DNA of 64,000 bases from Streptomyces sp. NRRL B-1347 (GTDB lineage: Bacteria > Actinomycetota > Actinomycetes > Streptomycetales > Streptomycetaceae), in assembly GCF_000720325.1 (NCBI RefSeq), contig NZ_JOJM01000045.1, positions 1-64,000 of the forward strand. The letters run 5' to 3'. Positions within the stretch are counted from its first letter, which is position 1. Every line of letters starts with the position of its first letter. The notes beneath the pieces were generated by a model. It was given only the letters and a program-made list of their open reading frames with translations, was not told the DNA's origin and searched no databases. Made by a program: the position numbers and the translations under genes. This document shows, one piece after another, positions 1 through 8,171 of the stretch.

Positions 1-179
1 GGGCGGGGGGCGGCGGGCCCGTCGTCGTGGGGCTTGGGGCCCGCGTCAGCGGATGACGTCGCGGACGGCGTTGCGGACGGTGTCGCGGACGGTGTCGCGT
101 GCGCGGAGGCCGCGCGGTCCTCGTTCGCCAGGGCCAGTGCTTCGTCCAACTCGGCGTCGGTGGAACGGCCCCCGCTCAT
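1..179 (-). CDS. Probable molybdopterin molybdotransferase MoeA, N-terminal fragment (runs off the left edge)
   Basis: An ATG on the minus strand at 179 overlaps the stop of the mobA-like gene (ATGA), and the frame stays open to base 1, giving about 59 residues beginning MSGGRSTDAELDEAL. After an acidic start comes a low-complexity linker with ATPS repeated three to four times, encoded by a 12-bp tandem repeat at about 62-100. No catalytic part is inside the window, so the product cannot be identified from its own sequence. The translational coupling to a MobA-like protein and the usual Streptomyces gene order suggest MoeA, which inserts molybdate into molybdopterin-AMP. That name is inference; the open frame and coupling are seen. 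Confidence 0.5.
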   Translation of the reverse strand, partial: MSGGRSTDAELDEALALANEDRAASAHATPSATPSATPSATSSADAGPKPHDDGPAAPR

Positions 180-1243
180 CGGGCGCCCGGATTCTCGTCG
201 GCCGGGGTTGCTGGGGCAGCTGGGGTGGTCGGGGCGGCTGGGTCGGCCTGCGGGCTGCTGGAAGCTGCGTCCGGCGCCGCGTCGGCGGGGGTGCCGGGCC
301 CGGACGGCGGGGTGCCCGGCGCGGGCGGGGCGCCCGCGGCCCCTTGCTCGGCCTCCCTGGCTCCCCCTGCTCCCTCCGCTTCTTCCGCCCAGCGGGCGGC
401 GAGCGCGGCCGCCTTGCGCGCGGCCTCCGCGACGGCCTGCGGCCCGCCGCTCGCCCCGGCGAGCCCCGCCGCGTACCCGACCAGGAAGGTGGTCAGCGGC
501 GCGGCGGGCCGGGCCACTCCGTGCGCGGCGTCGCGGGCGAGGTCGAGGAGGGCGCCGGTGTCGACGTCGAGGTCGATGCCCAGTTCGTCCTTGACTGCGG
601 AAATCCATTCATCCAAAACCACGTGCCCATGCTCCCTGATCCGCGCGCGAGCGGCGGCGATGTCGTCCCAGGTGTCGCAGTCGAACACGGCCAGCGGCTC
701 GGCGATCCGGGCCAGGTCGAGGCGCTCGGTGAGCAGTCGCAGCGGCAGCCCGGCGAGCCCGGAGCCCGCGCGGGCCCGGTCTCCGGCCGCGAGCCGCGCG
801 AGTTCCCGCCGCAGCGATGCGCCGCGGTAGACGGCGACGAGCGGCTGATCACGGCCTTCGGGGTCGGTGAGAAGGGCGCCGTCCCCCGAGCCCACCGCGG
901 CGACGAGGCCGCGTACCGTCTGCCCGCGCAGGAACGGCAGGTCGGCGGAGAGCACCACGACCAGGTCCGCGGCGGTGCGGCGCAGACCCGCGTCGAGCGC
1001 GGCCAGGGGTCCGCCGCCCGCGGGCTCCTCGCGGGCCCACACCACGGGCCGCGCGGTGGGCCGGGGCGCCGCGACGACGACGGTCGTCGTCGCGCCGGAG
1101 CAGGCGGCCAGGACGCGGTCGAGCAGCGCTCTGCCGCCCACGCGTACGCCGGGCTTGTCCGCGCCGCCGAGTCGCGCGGCGCGGCCTCCGGCGAGCACGA
1201 CGGCGTCGAACGCCGCCGCGCCGGGGCCCGTGTTCGAGGTCAT
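176..1243 (-). CDS. MobA-like NTP transferase fused to a DUF6457 domain
   Basis: A protein of 355 residues. Residues about 11-200 form a MobA-type nucleotidyltransferase with the signature LAGGRAARLGGADKP near the start and a VLSADLPFL metal-binding aspartate motif further on. This family attaches GMP (or CMP) to the molybdenum cofactor in the cytoplasm. Residues about 215-310 look like DUF6457 (LDEWISAVKDELGID), a small helical domain common next to or fused with MobA in actinomycetes. The last 50 residues are a Pro/Ala/Thr-rich tail of no obvious function. Its stop overlaps the start of the next minus-strand gene, so the two are probably co-translated. The nucleotide specificity cannot be told from the sequence. 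Confidence 0.85.
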   Translation of the reverse strand: MTSNTGPGAAAFDAVVLAGGRAARLGGADKPGVRVGGRALLDRVLAACSGATTTVVVAAPRPTARPVVWAREEPAGGGPLAALDAGLRRTAADLVVVLSADLPFLRGQTVRGLVAAVGSGDGALLTDPEGRDQPLVAVYRGASLRRELARLAAGDRARAGSGLAGLPLRLLTERLDLARIAEPLAVFDCDTWDDIAAARARIREHGHVVLDEWISAVKDELGIDLDVDTGALLDLARDAAHGVARPAAPLTTFLVGYAAGLAGASGGPQAVAEAARKAAALAARWAEEAEGAGGAREAEQGAAGAPPAPGTPPSGPGTPADAAPDAASSSPQADPAAPTTPAAPATPADENPGAR

Positions 1244-1340
1244 CTTCCGAGTATGGGCGCACGAGATGTCAACGCCACCCCTTACGGGTGCCCCTCAGGT
1301 CTCGTGTTCCTCACAGGTGCGAGGGCCTGGTGCGTGAGGT

Positions 1341-1377
1341 GCCGCCCGGCCGGGGCCTTCGCCCTCGGCCGGGCGGC
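1341..1377. terminator. Strong hairpin after the bkd operon
   Basis: GCCGCCCGGCCG-GGGC, a 4-base CTTC loop, and GCCC-T-CGGCCGGGCGGC form a 16-bp stem with one bulge. It lies about 110 bp beyond the E2 stop codon and before the mobA-like gene. There is no T run, as is usual for Streptomyces terminators. Confidence 0.6.
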
Positions 1378-1385
1378 GCGAACAC

Positions 1386-1481
1386 GGTCTCCGGCCGGGC
1401 GGACCGGGCGTGGTCCCGGGCCGGGTGGGCCGGGCGCGGTCCCCGGCCGGGCGGGCCGGGCGTGGTCCCGGGCCGGGTGGT
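1386..1481. repeat. 26-bp GC-rich tandem repeat, about 3.7 copies
   Basis: Three full units start at 1404, 1430 and 1456, each beginning CCGGGCG and containing GGTCCC. They differ at a few positions and are preceded by a partial copy. The array ends five bases before the E2 stop codon and lies between that gene and its hairpin terminator. It is noncoding on the strand of the operon. Confidence 0.75.
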
Positions 1482-1485
1482 CCGG

Positions 1486-2961
1486 TCACACCTTGCGCAG
1501 CAGCACCGCCGGCTGTTCGACGCAGTCCGCCACGAACCGCAGGAAGCCGCCCGCCGTGCCGCCGTCGCACACCCGGTGGTCGAAGGTGAGCGACAGCTGG
1601 ACGACCTGCCGGACCGCCAACTCCCCCTGGTGGACCCAGGGCTTGGGCACGATCCGGCCGACGCCGAGCATCGCCGCCTCGGGGTGGTTGATGATCGGCG
1701 TGGACCCGTCGACGCCGAACACGCCGTAGTTGTTCAACGTGAACGTGGACCCCGTCAGTTCCCCCGGCGTGAGCGTCCCGGCCCGGGCCGACTCCGAGAG
1801 CCGTGCGAACTCGGCGCTCAGCGACTCCGTGTCACGCGCGTGCGCGTCCCGTACGACGGGCACGACGAGCCCGCGCTCGGTCTGCGCGGCGAAGCCGAGG
1901 TGGACCTCGTCGAGCTGGATGACCTCGCGCGCCTCCATGTCGACCCTGGAGTTGAGCTCCGGGTACCGGGCGAGGGCCGCCGTGCAGATCCGGGCGAGCA
2001 GCGCGAGCAGGGACACCTTCGGTCCGCCCGCCGCGTTCATCGCCACGCGCGCGTTCATCAGCTCCGTCGCGTCCGCGTCGACCCAGGTGGTGGCGTCCGG
2101 TATCTCCCGGCGGCTGCGGGACAGCTTGTCGGCCACGGCACCGCGCACGCCGCGCAGCGGTACGCGCGTACCGGAGCCGGAGCCCGCGGAGGGCGCGCCC
2201 TCCCTCGTGCTGCCGAAGGTGGCGCCGAGGCCCGTCGCCGTGGTGCGCGCGGCGGCAGAGGCCGGGGCGGGTCCCGCGAGCGGCGCGGCCGTGGCCGTCG
2301 ACGCCCGCATGACGTCCTCCACGTCGGCCCGCAGGATCAGCCCGTCCGGGCCCGAACCCGCCAGCTGCCGCAGGTCCACGCCGTTCTCCCGCGCCAGCCT
2401 GCGGACGAGCGGCGAGATCACCGGCACGGGGCCTTCCTCGTACTCGGGGCCCTGCCCCGGGCCGAGGCTCCGGCCGCGCCCCGTCCCGGGCCCGGCGGAA
2501 GCCTCCGTGCGGGCCACGGGCGCCTCCGTGCGGGCTGCCGGGGAAGCCGCCGCCACGTCCCGCGCGGGGCGTATCCGCCGCCTCCTGGCGGGCGCCGCTC
2601 CCGTGCCGTAGCCGACGAGCACGTTCCCGGACGTCTCGTCCGCCGCGGCGGCGTCGGCCGCCCCGGAGAGGGCGTCGTCCGCGGCTCCGCCCCGCGCCGG
2701 CGCGCCGACGGCCGGGCTGCCCACCGCGACCGTCAGCAGGGGTGCCCCCACCGGCAGTTCGGTGCCTTCCTCGCCGAAGCGGGCGGTGACCACGCCCGCG
2801 TACGGGCACGGGACCTCGACCATCGCCTTGGCCGTCTCGACCTCGACGACCAGCTGGTCCACTTCGACCACGTCGCCGACCTGCACCAGCCAGCGGGTGA
2901 TCTCCGCCTCCGTGAGCCCCTCACCGAGGTCGGGCAGCTTGAACTCCAGGACCTGGGCCAT
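1486..2961 (-). CDS. bkdC: Dihydrolipoamide acyltransferase, E2 of branched-chain 2-oxoacid dehydrogenase
   Basis: 491 residues. An N-terminal lipoyl domain (residues 1-80) carries the lipoyl lysine K45 in the ETAKAMVEV motif. A peripheral-subunit-binding domain (SPLVRRLARENGVDLRQLAGSG) lies in the middle after a long Ala/Pro-rich linker. The C-terminal catalytic domain ends with FDHRVCDGG, in which H462 and D466 are the expected active-site pair. The enzyme moves the acyl group from E1 to CoA, making isobutyryl-, isovaleryl- and 2-methylbutyryl-CoA, which in Streptomyces prime branched fatty acids and some polyketides. The ATG at 2961 overlaps the E1 beta stop (ATGA), fixing the start; an upstream extension of the same frame is only an overlap with E1 beta. 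Confidence 0.92.
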   Translation of the reverse strand: MAQVLEFKLPDLGEGLTEAEITRWLVQVGDVVEVDQLVVEVETAKAMVEVPCPYAGVVTARFGEEGTELPVGAPLLTVAVGSPAVGAPARGGAADDALSGAADAAAADETSGNVLVGYGTGAAPARRRRIRPARDVAAASPAARTEAPVARTEASAGPGTGRGRSLGPGQGPEYEEGPVPVISPLVRRLARENGVDLRQLAGSGPDGLILRADVEDVMRASTATAAPLAGPAPASAAARTTATGLGATFGSTREGAPSAGSGSGTRVPLRGVRGAVADKLSRSRREIPDATTWVDADATELMNARVAMNAAGGPKVSLLALLARICTAALARYPELNSRVDMEAREVIQLDEVHLGFAAQTERGLVVPVVRDAHARDTESLSAEFARLSESARAGTLTPGELTGSTFTLNNYGVFGVDGSTPIINHPEAAMLGVGRIVPKPWVHQGELAVRQVVQLSLTFDHRVCDGGTAGGFLRFVADCVEQPAVLLRKV

Positions 2962-3965
2962 CAGTTCTCCGCCTCCCACTGCAACCGCGCCACGGCGTCC
3001 AGGATGCGGTCGACGCCCGGCAGGTGGTGCCGCTCCAGCATGGGCGGCGGATAGGGGATGTCGAACCCGGCGACCCGCAGCACCGGCGCCTCCAGGTGGT
3101 GGAAGCAGCGCTCGGTGATCCGCGCGGCGATCTCCCCGCCGGGCCCGCCGAAGCTGGTCGCCTCGTGCACCACGACCGCGCGCCCGGTGCGCCGCACGGA
3201 CGCGGCCACCGTCTCGTCGTCGAACGGCACCAGCGAGCGCAGGTCGACCACTTCGAGGTCCCAGCCCTCCGCGCGCGCCGCCTCCGCGGCCTCCAGACAG
3301 ACCGGCACGGACGGGCCGTACGTGATCAGCGAGGCGCTGCGTCCGGTGCGCCGCACCACGGCCTTGCCGAGCGGCTCCACCGTCTCCGGAGTGTCCGGAT
3401 TCCACTCGGCCTTCGACCAGTACAGGCGCTTGGGCTCCAGGAAGACCACGGGGTCGTCGGATGCGATGGAGGCACGCAGCAGGCCGTAGGCGTCGGCGAC
3501 CGTGGCGGGCGTGACGACGTGGAGCCCCGGCGTCGCCATGTAGTACGCCTCGGAGGAGTCGCTGTGGTGCTCGACGCCGCCGATCCCGCCGCCGTACGGC
3601 ACCCGGATGGTGATCGGCATCGGCATCGCGCCCTTGGTGCGGTTGCGCATCCGCGCCACGTGCGAGATCAGCTGCTCGAACGCGGGGTAGGCGAACGCGT
3701 CGAACTGCATCTCCACGACGGGCCGCAGGCCGTACATCGCCATGCCGACCGCTGTCCCCAGGATGCCCGCCTCGGCCAGCGGCGTGTCCGTGCAGCGGTC
3801 GTCGCCGAACTCCTCGGCGAGCCCGTCGGTGACGCGGAAGACGCCGCCGAGCGTGCCCACGTCCTCGCCCATGACGTGCACGGTCGGGTCGTCGGCCAGC
3901 GCGTCGCGCAGGGCGCGGCCGAGTGCCTGCCCCATGGTGGCCGGTTTCACGGCGACAGTGGTCAT
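2961..3965 (-). CDS. bkdB: Branched-chain 2-oxoacid dehydrogenase E1 beta subunit
   Basis: 334 residues starting MTTVAVKPATMGQAL. Typical transketolase-fold beta subunit: VMGEDVGTLGGVFRVTDGL near residue 30 and the EAGILGTAVGMAMYGLRPVVE segment that lines the ThDP site, then a C-terminal transketolase domain with VVHEATSFGGPGGEIAA. It pairs with the alpha subunit as an alpha2-beta2 decarboxylase. The start codon overlaps the alpha stop codon and its own stop overlaps the E2 start, so the three subunits are translationally coupled, as expected for a stoichiometric complex. Confidence 0.92.
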   Translation of the reverse strand: MTTVAVKPATMGQALGRALRDALADDPTVHVMGEDVGTLGGVFRVTDGLAEEFGDDRCTDTPLAEAGILGTAVGMAMYGLRPVVEMQFDAFAYPAFEQLISHVARMRNRTKGAMPMPITIRVPYGGGIGGVEHHSDSSEAYYMATPGLHVVTPATVADAYGLLRASIASDDPVVFLEPKRLYWSKAEWNPDTPETVEPLGKAVVRRTGRSASLITYGPSVPVCLEAAEAARAEGWDLEVVDLRSLVPFDDETVAASVRRTGRAVVVHEATSFGGPGGEIAARITERCFHHLEAPVLRVAGFDIPYPPPMLERHHLPGVDRILDAVARLQWEAEN

Positions 3966-5104
3966 CGGGCTGCTCCGTCCGACTCGTTCTCGGCCTCCAG
4001 CTCGGCCCGCAGCTGCGCTGCCTGCTCGCGCAGTTGGGAGGTCTGCTCGGCGTACACGTGGGTGAACAGGTCCATCGGGTCGAGCTCGGGGTCCTGGTTC
4101 ATCCGTTCCCTCAGGTCCGCCGCCATCGCCTCGGCGTTCTCGCGCACCGCGGCGGCGCGGTCCTCGTCGAGCAGCCCGCGCGCGGTCAGCTCCCGCTCGA
4201 CGAGCAGGAGCGGGTCGTGGTCGCGCCAGGCCGCGACCTCGTCGTCCTCGCGGTAGCGCGTGGCGTCGTCCGCGTTGGTGTGCGCCTCCATGCGGTACGT
4301 CACCGCTTCCACGAGGGTGGGGCCGCCGCCGTCGCGCGCGTGCCGCACTGCCTCGCTGAGCACCTGGTGCACGGCGACCGCGTCGTTGCCGTCCACCAGG
4401 CGGCCCGGCATGCCGTAGCCGACGGCCTTGTGCGCCAGGGAGGGGGCGGCCGTCTGCTTGGCGAGCGGCACGGAGATCGCAAAGCCGTTGTTCTGCACGA
4501 GGAAGACCACCGGCGCCCGCCACACGGCGGCGAAGTTCAGCGCCTCGTGGAAGTCGCCCTCGCTGGTGCCGCCGTCGCCAACCATGGCGAGCGCGACCAC
4601 GTCGTCGCCCTGGAGGCGCGCGGCGTGCGCGAGGCCCACGGCGTGCGGCAGCTGGGTGGCGAGAGGCGTGCACAGGGGCGCTATCCGGTGCTCACGCGGG
4701 TCGTACCCGGTGTGCCAGTCGCCGCGCAGGAGCGAAAGGGCGCGCACCGGGTCGAGACCGCGCGCGACGGCCGCGAGAGTGTCCCGATAGCTGGGGAAGA
4801 GCCAGTCGCGCTCCTCCAGGGCGAGCGCGGCGCCGATCTCGCACGCCTCCTGGCCGGTGCTGGACGGGTACACCGCGAGCCTTCCCTGCTTGGTCAGGGC
4901 CGTCGCCTGCGTGTTGTACCGGCGTCCGCGCACCAGTTCGGCGTGCAGGCGCAGCAGAAGCTGCGCGTCGGCCTCGGCCGCGGCCTCGGTGCCGAGCACC
5001 CGGTACGGCGCCGCGTCGGGCAGCAGCGGCTCAGGGTCGGTCCTGAGCTGCCATGCGGGGGGCGGGGCGGGTCGATAGGCGCCCCGCTGCTCCATGACCG
5101 TCAT
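3962..5104 (-). CDS. bkdA: Branched-chain 2-oxoacid dehydrogenase E1 alpha subunit
   Basis: 380 residues. The ThDP-binding motif runs from GDGGTSEGDFHEALNFAA to NN (about residues 180-210), and the phosphorylation-loop-like region HTNADDATRYR follows. The chosen ATG at 5104 has a strong ribosome binding site, AGGAGG, seven bases upstream; a second in-frame ATG lies three codons further on. It is the first gene of the bkd operon and is transcribed away from the Lrp-type regulator at 5306. The 201-bp divergent gap carries a TetR-type dyad and a DnaA-box sequence. The branched-chain assignment over pyruvate dehydrogenase rests on overall similarity and the Lrp neighbour. Confidence 0.9.
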   Translation of the reverse strand: MTVMEQRGAYRPAPPPAWQLRTDPEPLLPDAAPYRVLGTEAAAEADAQLLLRLHAELVRGRRYNTQATALTKQGRLAVYPSSTGQEACEIGAALALEERDWLFPSYRDTLAAVARGLDPVRALSLLRGDWHTGYDPREHRIAPLCTPLATQLPHAVGLAHAARLQGDDVVALAMVGDGGTSEGDFHEALNFAAVWRAPVVFLVQNNGFAISVPLAKQTAAPSLAHKAVGYGMPGRLVDGNDAVAVHQVLSEAVRHARDGGGPTLVEAVTYRMEAHTNADDATRYREDDEVAAWRDHDPLLLVERELTARGLLDEDRAAAVRENAEAMAADLRERMNQDPELDPMDLFTHVYAEQTSQLREQAAQLRAELEAENESDGAAR

Positions 5105-5190
5105 GACGGCACCTCCTGGGGGGATGCTGAGGGAAGCGGTCTCCTCGTGGGAGCTGCAAAAGAGGCGCGGCGATGTGATGCGCCTCACCT

Positions 5191-5204
5191 ACCGATTGTT
5201 CGGT
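5191..5204. promoter_or_regulatory. TetR-type operator in the bkd/lrp divergent promoter
   Basis: ACCGATTGTTCGGT, a dyad of ACCGA and TCGGT around four bases. It differs by one base from the dyad at 8067-8080, which is itself the exact reverse complement of the one at 13162-13175. It probably binds the TetR protein encoded at 5872-6465. Confidence 0.7.
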
Positions 5205-5238
5205 CGTTGGCACATTTTGGCTACAGGCACCTCCAGGC

Positions 5239-5247
5239 TGTGGACAA
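5239..5247 (-). other. DnaA-box-like nonamer
   Basis: TGTGGACAA, the exact reverse complement of the Streptomyces DnaA box TTGTCCACA, lies 35 bp from the TetR-type dyad in the same divergent promoter. A single box may be chance. Confidence 0.45.
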
Positions 5248-5305
5248 ACGGTTCTGCACAGCCTGGGATGGACGCATTACGTCCATGGTAAGGAGGCGGG
5301 GGGAC

Positions 5306-5806
5306 ATGGCAGCTGAACGAATGGCCGACAGGCAGGACGGGGGGCGACCGGAACCACCGCCCCGTCCGCTGGACGCCATCGACCGCGACATCCTGCAGAT
5401 CCTGCACACGGACGGTCGCGCCTCGATACGTTCCGTGGCGGAGCGCGTCCACGTCTCGCGGGCGAACGCCTACGCGCGCATCAACCGGCTCATCGAGGAC
5501 GGTGTCATCCGCGGCTTCGGCGCCCGGATCAACCACGAGCGGGCAGGCCAGGGCGCTTCCGCATACATCACCCTGAAGATCGTCCAGAACACCTGGCGCA
5601 CGGTCCGCGACCAACTGCGCACCCTGCCGGGGGCGTCCCACATCGCCCTGGTCAGCGGCGACTTCGACGTACTGCTCCTGGTGCACACGCCCGACACCCG
5701 CGCGCTGCGCGAGCTGGTGCTGACCCGCCTCCAGTCCATCCCCGAAGTGCTGAGCACGCGCACGCTGCTGGTCTTCGAGGAGGACGACCTGGAGACGGAG
5801 GGCTGA
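5306..5806 (+). CDS. Lrp/AsnC family transcriptional regulator
   Basis: 166 residues with the standard two-domain plan: an N-terminal helix-turn-helix (LDAIDRDILQILHTDGRASIRSVAERVHVSR cut here into its start and end, about residues 25-75) and a C-terminal RAM ligand-binding domain with the GDFDVLLLVHTPD strand. The ATG at 5306 is preceded by AAGGAGG with a nine-base spacer; an ATG at 5285 lies upstream of that site and is less likely. It is divergent from the bkd operon, a common arrangement in which a leucine-responsive type regulator controls branched-chain amino-acid breakdown. Ligand and direction of control are inferred. Confidence 0.88.
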   Translation: MAAERMADRQDGGRPEPPPRPLDAIDRDILQILHTDGRASIRSVAERVHVSRANAYARINRLIEDGVIRGFGARINHERAGQGASAYITLKIVQNTWRTVRDQLRTLPGASHIALVSGDFDVLLLVHTPDTRALRELVLTRLQSIPEVLSTRTLLVFEEDDLETEG

Positions 5807-5832
5807 GGGGGCGCGGACCGTGCGCGCCGGGC

Positions 5833-5862
5833 GTACGCCGACGGATTCAGCCGTCGGCGTAC
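5833..5862. terminator. Bidirectional terminator between lrp and tetR
   Basis: A perfect 12-bp stem GTACGCCGACGG / CCGTCGGCGTAC with a six-base loop sits between two convergent genes, 26 bp after the lrp stop and 9 bp from the tetR stop. Confidence 0.85.
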
Positions 5863-5871
5863 CGCCGTTTC

Positions 5872-6465
5872 TCAGCCATCCGTACGCAGTCCAGCGAACG
5901 CCAACTGCACCACCGCGTCGGCGATTTCCGCCCCGTCGGCGGCACCACGGCTGTCCGGCCGGTACCACTCCACGATGGAATTGATCATTCCGAAGAGCAG
6001 CCTGGTGGCGAGGCGCAGCTCGACGTCCGAGCGCAGGTCGCCCTCCGCCGCCGCTTCCTTGAGGAGCGCCGCGACCTGGTGGTCGAAGTCCCTGCGCCGC
6101 TCCATCGCCCATCGCTCGGTGTCGGTGTTGCCGCGCACGCGCAGCAGCAGCGTCACATAGGGCAGCTCGTCCACCAGCACCTCGACGGTGCGGCGCGTGA
6201 CGTACTCCAGGCGGTCCACCGCCCTGCCCACGCGCGCGTGCTCCTCGGTGAGGACCGCGAAGAGGCCGTCGAGCGCCCGGTTCACCGCGCGCCGCAGCAG
6301 CTCCTCCTTGCCCGCGACGTGGTGGTAGATCGACGACTTGGAGATGCCGGCCGCCTTGGAGAGGTGCTCCATGGACGTGCCGTCGTAACCGCGCTCGTTG
6401 AAGACCCGCACGGCGACCTCGAGCAGGGTCTGCGGGGTGTAGGTGTCGCGCCTCGCCGTGGTCAT
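5872..6465 (-). CDS. TetR family regulator, probable PaaR-type repressor of phenylacetate genes
   Basis: 197 residues. The N-terminal helix-turn-helix is clear (TLLEVAVRVFNERGYDGTSM followed by ISKSSIYHHVAGKEELL, about residues 13-60), and the rest is a helical ligand-binding domain of TetR_C type. The ATG overlaps the stop of the upstream 3-hydroxyacyl-CoA dehydrogenase (ATGA), so the regulator is made together with a pathway enzyme and probably represses its own operon. Phenylacetyl-CoA is the ligand of PaaR in other bacteria; that this protein senses it is inference from gene context and from the matching dyads upstream of paaH/paaN and paaA. Confidence 0.82.
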   Translation of the reverse strand: MTTARRDTYTPQTLLEVAVRVFNERGYDGTSMEHLSKAAGISKSSIYHHVAGKEELLRRAVNRALDGLFAVLTEEHARVGRAVDRLEYVTRRTVEVLVDELPYVTLLLRVRGNTDTERWAMERRRDFDHQVAALLKEAAAEGDLRSDVELRLATRLLFGMINSIVEWYRPDSRGAADGAEIADAVVQLAFAGLRTDG

Positions 6466-7976
6466 CCGTTCTCCTCCTGAGCGGCCGCGAGGCGCAGCCC
6501 CGGAGAGGGGGCGTAGCGCCCCGAGGGGTACTCGCTGTGTACGTCGTCGAGGAACTGGGCCACCCAGTAGAGGCCGAGCGCGGCACCCCAGGAGAGCGGT
6601 CCGCGCGGGTAGTTGACGCCCAGGCGCATGGCGGTGTCGACGTCGTCCGCGCCGGCCACCTCGCGCGCGACGGCGTCGTGCGCGAAGTCGACGAGCATCG
6701 CGACGGTACGGGCCACGATCATGCCCGGGGTGGCGCGGATGACGCTGACCTTCTTGCCGAGCGCCTGGAAGAGGCCCACGGCGTCACTGAGGTCCTGGTC
6801 GCTCACGCGCACGTCACGCGCGAGGGCCACCCTGGTGGCGCTCGCGTAGTCGAGGGCCAGATCGAACTCGATCGTGGGCTCCGCCATGGCGTGCACGGAC
6901 GTGCCGGAGACGAGGGCGAGCCGCGCCCCACCGGGCAGCTCGATCCATCCCGGGTACGGCGCGCCCCCGGCCTCCTCGCGGTCCACGCGGATGCCCGCGG
7001 CCTCGATGAGCCCGACCAGCGCGGCGGCCTGGAACAGCTCGCCGTGCAGCGTGACGGACGCCGGCGCGTCGGCGGGCTCCGCGGTGTGCGGCTCCGCGCG
7101 CGGGACGTCGTCGCCGTACGCGTACCAGCCCTGCCCCGCCTTGCGTCCCAGGCGGCGCGACTCGACGAGCCGGCGCTGGGCGAGGGACGGCGTGAACTTG
7201 GGGTCCTGGAAGAAGGACTCCCACACCGAGCGCGTGACGGCCTCGTTCACGTCTTGGCCGATGAGGTCGGTGAGCTCGAAGGGGCCCATCTTGAAGCCGC
7301 CGCACTCGCGCAGCACGGCGTCGATCGTCGCCGGGTCCGCCGCCCGCTCCTCGTACGCGCGCAGCGCCTCGGCGTAGTAGGGGCGCGCGACGCGGTTGAC
7401 GATGAACCCGGGGGTGTCGGCGCAGCGCACAGGGGTCTTGCCCCAGGCCTTCGCCGTGGCGTACGCGCGCGTGGCGGCCGTCTCGTCGGTCGCGAAGCCG
7501 CTGACGACCTCGACGAGGGGCAGCAGCGGCGCCGGGTTGAAGAAGTGCAGGCCCACGAAGCGTCCTGGCCTGTTCAGCGCGCCCGCGATGGCGGTCACGG
7601 ACAGGGACGAGGTGTTCGTGGCGAGCAGACAGTCCTCGGAGACGACGTCCTCAAGGTCCTGGAACAGCTGCTGTTTGACGTCCAGTTGTTCCAGGACGGC
7701 CTCGACCACGAGCCCGCATCCGGCGAGCTCGGCCAGGCCGTCGACCGCCTGGAGGCGCCCGGCTGCGGCGGCACGGGCGTCCGCGTCGAGGCGTCCCTTC
7801 TCCACGAGCCGGTCCAGACGGGCGCCGATCGCCTCGGCCGCCTTCTTCGCGAAGCCGGGCGCGGCGTCGTACAGCCGCACCGGATGTCCCGCCACCAGCG
7901 CGACCTGGGCTATGCCCTGGCCCATGGTGCCGGTGCCGACGACGGCGACCGGGCTGCTGAGATCGAGTGCTGTCAT
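6462..7976 (-). CDS. paaH: 3-hydroxyacyl-CoA dehydrogenase, PaaH type
   Basis: 504 residues. The N-terminal Rossmann domain shows VAVVGTGTMGQGIAQ, followed by the CLLATNTSSLSVT and FVGLHFFNPAPLLPLVEVV motifs of the 3HCDH family. Two C-terminal 3HCDH domains follow (CGGFKMGPFELTDLIGQD and LGVNYPRGPLSWG), which gives the roughly 500-residue length of phenylacetate-pathway enzymes rather than the 280 residues of a simple Hbd. It oxidises 3-hydroxyadipyl-CoA to 3-oxoadipyl-CoA. The ATG at 7976 follows GGGAGGATCGCGAGC. It is the first gene of a two-gene operon with the TetR regulator and is divergent from paaN. Confidence 0.88.
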   Translation of the reverse strand: MTALDLSSPVAVVGTGTMGQGIAQVALVAGHPVRLYDAAPGFAKKAAEAIGARLDRLVEKGRLDADARAAAAGRLQAVDGLAELAGCGLVVEAVLEQLDVKQQLFQDLEDVVSEDCLLATNTSSLSVTAIAGALNRPGRFVGLHFFNPAPLLPLVEVVSGFATDETAATRAYATAKAWGKTPVRCADTPGFIVNRVARPYYAEALRAYEERAADPATIDAVLRECGGFKMGPFELTDLIGQDVNEAVTRSVWESFFQDPKFTPSLAQRRLVESRRLGRKAGQGWYAYGDDVPRAEPHTAEPADAPASVTLHGELFQAAALVGLIEAAGIRVDREEAGGAPYPGWIELPGGARLALVSGTSVHAMAEPTIEFDLALDYASATRVALARDVRVSDQDLSDAVGLFQALGKKVSVIRATPGMIVARTVAMLVDFAHDAVAREVAGADDVDTAMRLGVNYPRGPLSWGAALGLYWVAQFLDDVHSEYPSGRYAPSPGLRLAAAQEENG

Positions 7977-8033
7977 GCTCGCGATCCTCCCGCACAAGGG
8001 TCTTGGCCAGGGGTTCGGGGTGGGCGGGGGAGG

Positions 8034-8042
8034 TTTTCCACA
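8034..8042 (+). other. DnaA-box-like nonamer
   Basis: TTTTCCACA, one mismatch from TTATCCACA, lies 25 bp from the TetR-type dyad in the paaH/paaN intergenic region. Confidence 0.3.
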
Positions 8043-8066
8043 GCTTTGGCAGACCCTCTTGTCCCG

Positions 8067-8080
8067 ACCGATCGTTCGGT
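8067..8080. promoter_or_regulatory. TetR-type operator in the paaH/paaN divergent promoter
   Basis: ACCGATCGTTCGGT. On the paaN side it fills the spacer between a possible -35 (TTGTCC, at about 8060) and a possible -10 (TACTCT, 8081-8086), the position where a bound repressor would block polymerase. It is the exact reverse complement of the site at 13162-13175. Confidence 0.75.
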
Positions 8081-8171
8081 TACTCTAGCTCTGTCCAGCT
8101 GTTCCTGCCCACCGCCCCTGCCCAGCTCGCCAGCTCGAAGGAGAGCTGACTCGACGAGGAGTTGGTCCGTC

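Noticed and set aside
1735..1755. TTGTTCAACGTGAACGT as another parS site
   Set aside because: It is a dyad of related look but matches the parS core at too few positions and lies in a conserved coding segment of E2.
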